DNA of 20,079 bases from NCBI GenBank assembly GCA_035527455.1, contig DATLAN010000074.1:1-20079 (forward strand), read 5' to 3'. Every line of letters begins with the position of its first letter. Positions within the stretch are counted from its first letter, which is position 1. Under the pieces are notes generated by a model. The model saw only the letters and a program-made list of their open reading frames with translations, had not been told where the DNA came from and ran no database searches. This document shows, one piece after another, positions 7,176 to 14,718 of this stretch. This DNA is from DATLAN01 sp035527455. Its GTDB lineage: Bacteria > Planctomycetota > Planctomycetia > Pirellulales > Thermoguttaceae. The translations under genes were made by a program, and so were the position numbers.

Positions 7176-7932
7176 GTCGATTTCTCTCGCGGCATCACGT
7201 AGTCCTCAGCCGGCACTATTCCGATGGGCTCGCAATTCCCACGGGCTCGTAGCGACCCGCTTGATCGGGTCCGATTTGCCCGAACCACGAGCAGACCGCC
7301 TAAATGCGGTCGCTACCAACGGCTCATGATAAATCCCGGCTAGAGGAGATGCCCTCCACGGGCGTGGTGGGCAGATCGATCATTTCGGTCAATCAAAACT
7401 ACGTCACGGGGGGACCTTTTCAACGTCCGACGTACGGTCCGGCGGCGTCGAGTAGGTGGACGGGAAAAAACGATCCGGTTATGCAAGATGCATCGGCTGC
7501 ATCGGCAGGGGAAAGAGTTTTCGCCTCAAGTGGTCCCCGACGCGCTCGCCGCTGGAATAATCGATACAACCGGACCCTCCTACGACCCCGAAGACCGGCA
7601 AAATCGAAAAAAAGCTTCCTTTCCATACAACCAGCAACCGAAACCTATAGTCAGGCAGCCAACAATCGGAAACGGGCGTTGCAAAGGGGGGCAACACCGC
7701 GCATTCCCGTGTGCTACCGTCACCTTGGTACGGTGATGCCTCCCTTCGGCTTCCGGCCGGTCTTGCTGCCGCCCTGACCACGGTGACGAGGTCTCCGAGG
7801 TCCGTAGACCGTTTTCATACACACCGGCGCCATAGGAGCCGACGACCCGGCGAGACCATGGGGCTTGTCTTGCATACAGCGGTTTCCGATGGCAACCCAC
7901 CAAACGAGTGGACCTAACGAGGAGGGAAAAGC
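7176..7932. other. 757-nt divergent intergenic region, no convincing gene
   Basis: The region separates the minus-strand glycan unit from the plus-strand genes and must carry both promoters. Open frames in it (for example 7304-7777) have no recognisable motif and no codon pattern like the neighbours. It holds a REP-like element (7245-7316). Near the BON gene lie short complementary segments: TCACC at 7720-7724 could pair with GGTGA at 7732-7736 or at 7782-7786. I see no clean sigma70 promoter or known riboswitch. Confidence 0.6.
7245..7316. repeat. REP-like cloverleaf repeat
   Basis: GTAGCGACC at 7249-7257 pairs perfectly with GGTCGCTAC at 7308-7316. Two hairpins lie within or next to this span: GACCCG/CGGGTC (7254-7259 with 7266-7271) and GACCGC/GCGGTC (7294-7299 with 7306-7311). 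GCTCGT (7245-7250) can also pair with ACGAGC (7287-7292). The layout fits a dispersed palindromic element placed in the divergent spacer upstream of the glycan unit. Confidence 0.78.
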
Positions 7933-8820
7933 ATGCGACGTACGTTGACAGGTCTGGTGGTCGCCGCGACCATCGCTCTCTTGCCCGCACTGGCATGGGC
8001 CGATAACCAAGAGATTGCCAACGAAATCGCCAAGAACCTGCGAAACAGCGGCCAACTGAAGAGCTACAAGATCGGCGTGAAGTATCAGGACGGCAGCGCG
8101 TGGCTCCACGGGCAGGTGACCAGCGAGGAACAGCTGAATACCGCCCTGCAGGTGGTGTTCGAGTGCCAAGAGGTCAAGCGAATCATCAACAGTCTGACGG
8201 TGGAGCCGAACGAGCCGGCGACTCCGGCCCCCGAGAAAGCGGCGCCGAAGACGAGCACGGCCAAGAATCCGCTCCTGAAGCCGATCCCTGGGGCGCTGGC
8301 CCCGGAACGCACGGTGGCGGCCAGGTCGATCAGGCCGGCGGTTCCCGCCGACACGGCGGCCGAGCCGATCGCCAGTTCGTTTCAACTGAAGTCGGCCGAA
8401 GCGGTGGCGGCCATCCAGCCCGCTGCACAACCGGCCATCCAACAGCAGGCGGTTCCTCGCTTGCAGATGGCGGGTTTTCCCGGCCGCCCGATTCCGGTGG
8501 CCATGCTGCAGGCCGGGCCGATGCCGGAGGCCGTTCCAGCCCGGCAGGGCCCGATTCCGGCGTACGTGGCCGGCACGGGTGGCGGTGTCGCTCCGGTGCG
8601 ATACGATCAGCCGCACATGCCCAACTACGCGTGGCCGAGCTACGCGGCCTATCCCAACTACGGGGCGTTGACCTATCCGAGACAGTATTCGCCCACCGCG
8701 TGGCCGTACATCGGCCCGTTCTACCCCTATCCGCAGGTCCCGCTGGGCTGGCGGAAAGTGACGCTGGAATGGGACGACGGCTGGTGGATGCTCGACTTCA
8801 AGGACCGTGGCCGCCGTTGA
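7933..8820 (+). CDS. Exported BON-domain protein with Pro/Tyr-rich tail
   Basis: This 295-residue protein has a clear signal peptide (about residues 1-23, ending ALAWA before DNQE). It is followed by a BON domain at about 24-72 (EIANEIAKNLRNSGQLK... AWLHGQVTSEEQ... QEVKRIINSLTV), a fold that binds phospholipid or other surface ligands. The rest is Ala/Pro-rich, then rich in Tyr, Trp and Pro (YAWPSYAAYPNYGAL). It closes with a Trp-rich segment (WRKVTLEWDDGWWMLDF) that may be a small conserved C-terminal unit. The start has a strong ribosome site, GGAGGG, seven bases upstream. It is monocistronic: a terminator follows at 8844. An envelope-associated role is inferred from the signal peptide and BON domain; the exact function is unknown. 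Confidence 0.88.
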   Translation: MRRTLTGLVVAATIALLPALAWADNQEIANEIAKNLRNSGQLKSYKIGVKYQDGSAWLHGQVTSEEQLNTALQVVFECQEVKRIINSLTVEPNEPATPAPEKAAPKTSTAKNPLLKPIPGALAPERTVAARSIRPAVPADTAAEPIASSFQLKSAEAVAAIQPAAQPAIQQQAVPRLQMAGFPGRPIPVAMLQAGPMPEAVPARQGPIPAYVAGTGGGVAPVRYDQPHMPNYAWPSYAAYPNYGALTYPRQYSPTAWPYIGPFYPYPQVPLGWRKVTLEWDDGWWMLDFKDRGRR

Positions 8821-8843
8821 AGTCGCCGGGGACAAGACACTTC

Positions 8844-8879
8844 AGCCCCCACTCGGTCCACCCGACGTGGGGGCTTTTT
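8844..8879 (+). terminator. Intrinsic terminator of the BON gene
   Basis: AGCCCCCAC (8844-8852) pairs perfectly with GTGGGGGCT (8867-8875). The inner part can extend the stem through TCGG/CCGA with one bulge. Five T follow. It lies 24 bases after the BON gene stop. Confidence 0.9.
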
Positions 8880-9082
8880 CGTTTCCGCGACCGGCCCGCT
8901 ATCACCGGTACATTCCGAAATACCCGCAAGTTCCGCACAGTTTCACACGATAAGGAATGGTAACCACGGTGTGGGTATGCCGCTGCTGCCAGCCGGCACC
9001 GGGGATTCGATGGGGAATTCGCAGGGCAGGGGGCGTGCTGCGCCCGACTGTCCACTGGGACCGATCAGTCGAGGAATTACGG

Positions 9083-9661
9083 ATGTACAGAAGAACCGCC
9101 TCCGCCGCCGTCTGTGCCCTGGTGCTGTTGTGTTTGGTCTCGTCCACCGGGTGTCTGACCACGTTTGGCCCGTCGATCGACATCGGGCTGGCCAGTATCC
9201 CCATTCCCGTTTCGCCCTTTTTCCAGGACCAATTGGAAGACCATGCCTGGGAACAGGAGCGGTACAAGCGGGTGGCCATTCTGGGACCGCTGACGGCCGG
9301 AGGGCCTGCCAAGGGCTTGGACCCGCCGTCGGACGACGAGATCATCCGGGCGTTGGAGAAGGCCAACCCGACAGAAGGCGGGCTGCCCTTCCTGCACGAG
9401 GTCCAACGCAACAACGTGCAGATCATCGTCGAGCCGATCGATGAATTCGTGGATCCGATCCGGGTCGTTCCCTTGGTCGGTCCGGTCCAACTCCACCACG
9501 CCCACTACAAGTGCATCATCAACTATACGGAAACGACGCGTGTCGGTTGGCCGATCCCGTACACCTTCACCGACGAGGACTCCCAGGAGGTGATCTACCT
9601 CGATCACGACCATTTCCACATGGTGGGCAACGTGGACGGCGGGCCGGGAAGTTATTACTGA
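9083..9661 (+). CDS. Small lipoprotein of unknown function
   Basis: This 192-residue protein is not a family I recognise. I start it at ATG 9083, with GAGGA seven bases upstream; the frame is open further 5', but that stretch lacks a signal peptide. The N-terminus is a lipoprotein signal: MYRRTASAAVCALVLLCLV, then the lipobox SSTGC with the lipidated Cys near residue 24. The mature part begins with a Pro-rich hydrophobic stretch (IGLASIPIPVSPFFQDQL) and then a soluble domain. The C-terminal part contains HHAHYKCIINYTET and a His/Asp-rich segment YLDHDHFHMVGN that could bind metal (inference). It stands alone between two terminators, so it is probably a single-gene transcript for an envelope protein. 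Confidence 0.8.
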   Translation: MYRRTASAAVCALVLLCLVSSTGCLTTFGPSIDIGLASIPIPVSPFFQDQLEDHAWEQERYKRVAILGPLTAGGPAKGLDPPSDDEIIRALEKANPTEGGLPFLHEVQRNNVQIIVEPIDEFVDPIRVVPLVGPVQLHHAHYKCIINYTETTRVGWPIPYTFTDEDSQEVIYLDHDHFHMVGNVDGGPGSYY

Positions 9662-9759
9662 ACGACTCCTCCCCGGCAAACCGTGCGCGGAACTGATGCG
9701 TACAGTAGGGGAAGAGACCTTCCTTCCCTAAATCGGCCGGTACGATGCGAGCAAACGAC

Positions 9760-9807
9760 AAACCCCAGTGGCCGTGGTCGAGTAGCCGCCGCCACCGGGG
9801 TTTTTTT
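9760..9807 (+). terminator. Intrinsic terminator of the lipoprotein gene
   Basis: AAACCCC-A-GTGGC (9760-9772) pairs with GCCAC-C-GGGGTTT (9791-9803), a 12-bp stem with one A/C mismatch. It runs into a seven-T tract at 9801-9807. It separates the lipoprotein gene from the TPR/ExbBD unit. Confidence 0.92.
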
Positions 9808-9860
9808 GCGTTTCCGCTCGCGACCGGCTTCTGATAGAAGAGACTCTGCAAGGTGCAACC

Positions 9861-12800
9861 ATGGTGCCAGCGGCCAAGTTGACGGCCTTCCGGCAATCCG
9901 CGCTCCTGGTATGCGGACTGCTAATCGTCGGCACGATCGAGGGGGTCGTGCACGGCGATGAAGCCGACGATCTTTATACCTTTGCCGCGAAGAATTACGA
10001 CCAGCAAAGGTGGGATCTGGCGATTGCCGAGTTCAAGGAACTGCTCCGGAGGTATCCCGACCACGCCAGGGCCGATCCGGGCACCTTCTATCTGGGCCAG
10101 GCCCTGCTCTACTCGGGAGCCCCTGGCGAAGCCGCCGACCATTTCCGCCGGTATCTTACTCGCCGCGGCGACGGACCGCTTGCCCGGGCGGCCCTGTTTC
10201 GCGCCGGGGAAGCGTCGTACATGGCCCAAGAGTATGCTCGGGCCAAAGACGACCTCATCCAATTCCGGTCCCGCTACGCCACCGATCGGCTCAATGCCTG
10301 CGTGTTGCCCTACTTGGGCGACATCGCGATGACCGAAGGGAGCGTGGCAACCGCAGAGAATTACTTCCGCTCCGGCTTGCAGGAGTTCCCCCAAGGGAAG
10401 TTGGCGGACGACTGCCGCTTCGGGCTCGCCCAGGCATTGGAACGGCAAAGCCGAAACGACGAGGCCGAGCGACTCTACGTGGCCGTGGCGGACAATCCCG
10501 ACAGCCGGCTTGCCGACGATGCCCGGTTTCATTTGGGCGCTTTGCAGTACGCCGCGGGCAAGTACGCTGCGGCCATCGAGACGTTCACGGCCTTCGAAAC
10601 GAAGCTGACCGCAAGCCCATGGACGTCGCACGCCCGGTTGGGTCGAGGATGGGCCCTGATGAAACTCGATCGGTTGGACGAGGCCAAACCGTGGTTCGAG
10701 AGCATCGCGTCGGATCCCAAGATCGGCATCGAAGCTCGTTATGGACTCGGCCTGGTCCAGCGGAGGCAAGAGGATTGGTCGGCCGCGGCCGAGACGCTAT
10801 CGGCCGCGGCGACCGCCGAACCGGAGCACGAATTGGTCCCCGCCGTCCGGTTCCACGCCGGCGACGCTTTGCGCCACCTGGGCAAAACGGCGGAGGCCCG
10901 TGCCCAGTTCGACCTGGTTATCGTATCCGCGGCGACCGGCAACGAGTGGGTCGATGACGCAGTGCACGCCAAGATCCAGATGGCCTTGGAAGAGGGCGAC
11001 CACGACGCGCTCGACCGGACCGCCGACGATTTCCTGCAACGGTTTCCCCAAAGCCCGCTGAAAGAAAACGTCCGGCGCCTGCGTGCCAGATCGCTGCTGA
11101 AACGCAAACGGTTCGACGAAGCGCTCAACCTGATCGAGCCGCTGGTGGCCGTCGGCGGTTTCGACGAAATGGGCCTGGAAGACCGATATCTTCTCGCGTC
11201 GGCCAACGAGGGTCTCGAACGATATGAGGAAGCGTTGATCGCCCTGACGCCGGTCCTGGGTTCGACGAACGACAGGCTCAAAGCCGATGCACAATTGACC
11301 GAAGGGTGCCTGTTGACGGCACTGGATCGACACGCCGACGCCGTCAAGTCGCTGGAGGCCTTTTTGGGTACCGGACCGGCCGAAGACCTGGAGAGCAAGG
11401 CCCGGGCCGAACTGAGCGTCTGCTATGCCCGCACGGGACAACTCGACAAGGCCAAGGAACAGTATCGGGCGCTCGCACAGAAACACCCTCAACACCCACG
11501 GACGATCCCGCTGACCGAGCGGTTGGCCGATGCGGCTTACGAAGCGGGCGACGCGGCGTGGTCGGCCGAGTTGTTCGGCCTGGTCACGGACGGGGCTTCC
11601 GACGAACGTGAACTGCGAGGACTGGCCGGCTTGGGGTGGAGCCAACTGAAGGCCGGCCGACCGGAAGAGGCGGCCGCCGCGTTCGAGAAGTTGTTGAAGA
11701 AGAACCCGCCGGCGCCGATGGCGTCCGATGCGGCGTTGGCGCAAGGGCGGATCCTCGAAGAACTCGGCCGCCACGACCCGGCCCTGGCGATGTACGATCT
11801 GGTGATCGACCGATATCCGAAAGAGAAGCAGCACGCCGAGGCACTGCTGGCCGCCGCCCGACTGCGCGACCGGCTGCAACAGGACCGCGAAGCGGTCGCT
11901 CTCTACCAGCGGCTGACCCAAGAGTACCCTCAGTTGCCGGAACTCGACGCCGTGCTTTACGAGTGGGCCTGGTCGTTGGACGAGTTGAACGAGAAGGACG
12001 CTTCGAGCGACTTGTTCGAGCAACTGCGTTCCCGATATCCGCAGAGCCGCTTCCGGGCCGACGCCACGTTCCGGCTGGCCCGGCGGGCGTTCGAAGCCGA
12101 AGACTACCAGCGGGCAAAGCAACTGACCGGCGAAGTGCTCGGCGGCAAGCCGGACGCGCGAATCCGAGAGCACGCCCTGAGCCTTTCCGGTCAGATCGCC
12201 GTGGCCGAGGAGGACTGGCCGCTTGCCGGCGAAGTGTTCGACGCGCTGGTGAGAGAATTCCCCGAAAGCCCGAACCGATTGGTCGCCGAGTATTGGACCG
12301 CCGAAGCGGCCTATCGCGGCAACGACTACGCGAAGGCCGGCGAGTCGTTCGACCGGCTGGCTTCGCAAACGCGCGGCCGACGCGACGCGTGGTTGGCCAT
12401 GATCCCGTTGCGTCAGGCGCAGGTCTTGTGGCACCAGGAGAAATATGCCGGGGCGTTGGCCATTGCCTCGAAGATCGAGGGCGACTTCCCCGATTTCTCT
12501 CAGCAACACGAGGCCGACTATCTGATCGGACGGTGCCTGGCCAGCCGGGCCGACTTCGAAGGTGCCCGAAAGGCATACGACAAGGTGATCTACTCGCCGA
12601 CGGGCGAGGGCACCGAGACGGCGGCCATGGCGCGGTGGATGATCGGGGAAACGTATTTTCATCAGGAGAAATATGACGCGGCCTTGCGGGAGTATTTGCG
12701 GTTGGAGAGCCGCTACGCATATCCCACCTGGCAGGCCGCCGCGCTTTTGCAGGCCGGAAAATGCCGCGACCTGTTGGGCGAATCGGCAGAGGCCCGGAAA

Positions 12801-12878
12801 CTCTACACCCAACTCATCGAGCAGCATCCCGATACGCCCTTCGCCGAGGATGCACGCAAACGGCTGGGAGATCGATAG
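9861..12878 (+). CDS. Large exported TPR-repeat protein of the ExbBD unit
   Basis: This 1005-residue protein has a signal peptide (about 1-32, hydrophobic ALLVCGLLIVGTIEGVV) and then an almost unbroken series of tetratricopeptide repeats. Examples are WDLAIAEFKELLRRYPDHA, AIETFTAFETKL, ALAMYDLVIDRYPKEKQHAE and AVALYQRLTQEYPQLPEL. Each has the pattern of small residues and Tyr at the usual helix positions, and spacing varies around 34-37 residues. Such solenoids act as protein-binding scaffolds; the family resembles YbgF/BamD-type periplasmic TPR proteins. In this order (TPR, ExbB, ExbD, transducer) it is probably the periplasmic partner of the motor. ATG 9861 gives the signal peptide; the ribosome site (CAAGG) is weak. 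No enzymatic motif is seen. It is far longer than YbgF. Confidence 0.88.
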   Translation: MVPAAKLTAFRQSALLVCGLLIVGTIEGVVHGDEADDLYTFAAKNYDQQRWDLAIAEFKELLRRYPDHARADPGTFYLGQALLYSGAPGEAADHFRRYLTRRGDGPLARAALFRAGEASYMAQEYARAKDDLIQFRSRYATDRLNACVLPYLGDIAMTEGSVATAENYFRSGLQEFPQGKLADDCRFGLAQALERQSRNDEAERLYVAVADNPDSRLADDARFHLGALQYAAGKYAAAIETFTAFETKLTASPWTSHARLGRGWALMKLDRLDEAKPWFESIASDPKIGIEARYGLGLVQRRQEDWSAAAETLSAAATAEPEHELVPAVRFHAGDALRHLGKTAEARAQFDLVIVSAATGNEWVDDAVHAKIQMALEEGDHDALDRTADDFLQRFPQSPLKENVRRLRARSLLKRKRFDEALNLIEPLVAVGGFDEMGLEDRYLLASANEGLERYEEALIALTPVLGSTNDRLKADAQLTEGCLLTALDRHADAVKSLEAFLGTGPAEDLESKARAELSVCYARTGQLDKAKEQYRALAQKHPQHPRTIPLTERLADAAYEAGDAAWSAELFGLVTDGASDERELRGLAGLGWSQLKAGRPEEAAAAFEKLLKKNPPAPMASDAALAQGRILEELGRHDPALAMYDLVIDRYPKEKQHAEALLAAARLRDRLQQDREAVALYQRLTQEYPQLPELDAVLYEWAWSLDELNEKDASSDLFEQLRSRYPQSRFRADATFRLARRAFEAEDYQRAKQLTGEVLGGKPDARIREHALSLSGQIAVAEEDWPLAGEVFDALVREFPESPNRLVAEYWTAEAAYRGNDYAKAGESFDRLASQTRGRRDAWLAMIPLRQAQVLWHQEKYAGALAIASKIEGDFPDFSQQHEADYLIGRCLASRADFEGARKAYDKVIYSPTGEGTETAAMARWMIGETYFHQEKYDAALREYLRLESRYAYPTWQAAALLQAGKCRDLLGESAEARKLYTQLIEQHPDTPFAEDARKRLGDR

Positions 12879-12966
12879 ACCCAAACGGGGGGAGTCGCGC
12901 GGATTGGCTAAGCCCCGACATGCCCGGTTTACGAAAAGAATAAAGGGGCAGTCGACAAGATAATCC

Positions 12967-12984
12967 GTCAGGGCGAGCCCTGAC
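12967..12984. repeat. Short palindrome upstream of the ExbB gene
   Basis: GTCAGGGC (12967-12974) and GCCCTGAC (12977-12984) are perfect complements around GA. The 131-nt gap between the TPR and ExbB genes holds little else. The palindrome resembles a fragment of a dispersed repeat and sits about 10 bases before the GAGGA ribosome site of the next gene. Confidence 0.6.
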
Positions 12985-13009
12985 CTACTACTACGAGGAA
13001 TCGTGAAGC

Positions 13010-13909
13010 ATGAACAGGACCATCGCATCGCCGCGGCCCGAGGCCACCTGGTGGCTGGCGGCCGTGATGTTGATCGGCATGGGGGCTGCCGCCGCCTTGT
13101 GGCAGCAAGCGGCTCGTGCAGAAGAGACTGCCGTCAACGCGAGCGCCGACGACGCGAAAACCGACGACTCGCGCTCGGCCACCGAAAAGTCGGCCGACGA
13201 CGGAAAGGCCATCCCCACCAAGAACCTCTGGGAAATCATCCGCAGCGGCGGCGTGTTGATGATCCCGATCGCGATCTGCTCGTTCATCCTGCTGATGTTC
13301 GTGCTGGAGCGGGCGATCAGCCTCCGCCGCAATCGGGTGATTCCCGGCCCGTTCGTCAAGCGGTTCCTCAAGCAACTCGGCGACGGCGAGTTGGACCGCC
13401 CACGGGCATTGGAACTCTGCGCCGAGAACGGCAGCCCCGTGGCCGACGTCTTCGCCGGGGCGGTTCGCAAATGGGGCCGGCCCGCCGTGGAAGTCGAACA
13501 GGCCATCATCGACAGCGGCGAGCGAGCGACCAACGGCCTGCGCCGATACCTCCGCGTGATCAACGGCGTGGCCACCGTGGCCCCGTTGTTGGGACTGCTG
13601 GGCACCGTCGTGGGGATGATTCGGGCCTTCAACGAAATCGCCGTCTCCGAGGAAATGGGGCGTCCCAAGTTGCTGGCCGAGGGGATCGGCGAGGCCCTGT
13701 TGACCACGGCCGCCGGGTTGACCGTGGCCATTCCCGCGCTGATCTGCTACCTGTTCTTCGTCAGCCGCGTCGATCGGCTGATCATCGACATCGACGCCAT
13801 GGGACAGGAAGTCGTCAACCTGATCTCGGCCGAAGAACTGCAAGAGAAGAAAGAAAACGTCAATTTGCCGAAGGCCCGCCGCAACAACCGCTGCGAAACG
13901 GCCGCGTAA
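13010..13909 (+). CDS. ExbB/TolQ/MotA-family proton channel protein
   Basis: This 299-residue protein is the ExbB/TolQ subunit that forms the stator pentamer around ExbD and converts proton flow into work at the inner membrane. It begins with a signal-like helix (about 14-32, ending QQAARAEE) and an acidic linker, an N-terminal extension seen in many non-proteobacterial ExbB proteins. The three core helices follow: GGVLMIPIAICSFILLMFV (about 81-99), then INGVATVAPLLGLLGTVVG (about 184-202), then LLTTAAGLTVAIPALICYLF (about 227-246). GLLGTVVGM and TTAAGLTVAIPA are the two diagnostic motifs. GAGGA lies 11 bases before ATG 13010. The next gene is the matching ExbD, but 377 nt of repeats lie between them, which is unusual for this tight gene pair. 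Confidence 0.93.
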   Translation: MNRTIASPRPEATWWLAAVMLIGMGAAAALWQQAARAEETAVNASADDAKTDDSRSATEKSADDGKAIPTKNLWEIIRSGGVLMIPIAICSFILLMFVLERAISLRRNRVIPGPFVKRFLKQLGDGELDRPRALELCAENGSPVADVFAGAVRKWGRPAVEVEQAIIDSGERATNGLRRYLRVINGVATVAPLLGLLGTVVGMIRAFNEIAVSEEMGRPKLLAEGIGEALLTTAAGLTVAIPALICYLFFVSRVDRLIIDIDAMGQEVVNLISAEELQEKKENVNLPKARRNNRCETAA

Positions 13910-13911
13910 GC

Positions 13912-14014
13912 AGTGGATAGTGGGTAGTGGATAGTGGATAGTGGATAGTGGGTAGTGGATAGTGGATAGTGGGTAGTGGGTAGTGGGTAGAGATAGTGGA
14001 TAGTGGATAGAGAT
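13912..14014. repeat. Heptanucleotide repeat array, AGTGGAT/AGTGGGT orientation
   Basis: Thirteen copies of the 7-base unit AGTGGAT or AGTGGGT run head to tail from two bases after the ExbB stop, interrupted by two 6-base AGAGAT units. Seven-base periodicity means the array is out of phase with codons but keeps a constant reading pattern over 21 bases. It is followed by a 22-base unique spacer and then the opposite-orientation array. Confidence 0.95.
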
Positions 14015-14036
14015 TACACATGGATACGAGAGATCA

Positions 14037-14280
14037 CACTACCGCCCACTGCCCACTGCCCACTACCCACTGCCCACTACCCACTGCCCACTGCCCACTG
14101 CCCACTGCCCACTGCCCACTGCCCACTGCCCACTGCCCACTGCCCACTAACCACTAACCACTAACCACCGCCCACTAACCACTAACCACCGCCCACTACC
14201 CACTAACCACTAACCACTACCCACTACTGCCCACTGCCCACTAACCACTAACCACTAACCACTAACCACTAACCACTACC
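14037..14280. repeat. Heptanucleotide repeat array, CCCACTG/ACCACTA orientation
   Basis: About 34 copies of the 7-base units CCCACTG, CCCACTA, ACCACTA and ACCACCG fill this stretch. They are the reverse-complement type of the array at 13912-14014 (CAGTGGG, TAGTGGT). The 5' part is mostly CCCACTG and the 3' part mostly ACCACTA, so units are grouped by variant, as expected from local duplication. The array ends six bases before the ExbD start codon and leaves no Shine-Dalgarno sequence. Confidence 0.95.
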
Positions 14281-14286
14281 CCCGCC

Positions 14287-14715
14287 ATGCCCCTTAAGAC
14301 CCAAATCGACGAACAGCCGACGCTGAACCTGGCGCCGATGATCGACATCGTCTTCTTGTTGGTCATCTTCTTCATGGTCGGCACGAAATTCCAGGAATTG
14401 GAGGAGCGGGAGCGCAAAATCCCGCTGCGGGTGCCCGAGGTGGCCGACAACGGGGTGTTGACGCCTCCGCCGTCCCGGCGGGTGGTCAATGTGTATCAAG
14501 ACAGCCGGGTGACCCTCGACGACGAAGACGTCACCCTCGACGAACTGACCGGCCGGTTGAGCGACGCGCGGCGCCAGTACCCCGATCTCGGGGTGCTCGT
14601 CCGCGGAGACGGCAAAGTCGTCTACCAGTGCGTGGCCTCCGTGCTCAACGCCTGCAAGCAGGCGGGCGTAGAAAAGCTTGACGTGTCGGTCCGAGTTGCA
14701 CGGCGAGATAACTAG
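14287..14715 (+). CDS. ExbD/TolR-family energy-transduction protein
   Basis: This 142-residue protein is the ExbD/TolR subunit, which sits in the ExbB pore, carries the proton-relay Asp and contacts the TonB/TolA-type transducer in the periplasm. The N-terminal LNLAPMIDIVFLLVIFFMVG (residues 13-32) is the single membrane helix; Asp20 is the conserved functional residue. The periplasmic domain ends with GVLVRGDGKVVYQCVASVL, the family's usual block. The start is ATG 14287, just after the repeat array (ACTACCCCCGCC precedes it), so no Shine-Dalgarno sequence is visible. The stop is three bases from the next start, which argues for coupled translation with the transducer. Confidence 0.93.
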   Translation: MPLKTQIDEQPTLNLAPMIDIVFLLVIFFMVGTKFQELEERERKIPLRVPEVADNGVLTPPPSRRVVNVYQDSRVTLDDEDVTLDELTGRLSDARRQYPDLGVLVRGDGKVVYQCVASVLNACKQAGVEKLDVSVRVARRDN

Positions 14716-14718
14716 CCC

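Noticed and set aside
4437..7202. A 921-codon plus-strand open frame opposite the glycan genes
   Set aside because: It is Arg/Gly/His-rich, has no domains and is antisense to three well-supported genes; typical of high-GC shadow frames.
7304..7777. A 157-codon open frame in the divergent spacer
   Set aside because: No motif and unusual composition; it overlaps the REP-like element and has no close ribosome site.
10797..13028. A 743-codon minus-strand open frame opposite the TPR gene
   Set aside because: Composition is that of an antisense shadow, while the plus-strand TPR reading has clear repeats and a signal peptide.
13912..14280. Possible CRISPR array
   Set aside because: Units are only 7 bases with no unique spacers between them and the two halves have opposite orientation; no cas genes are present.
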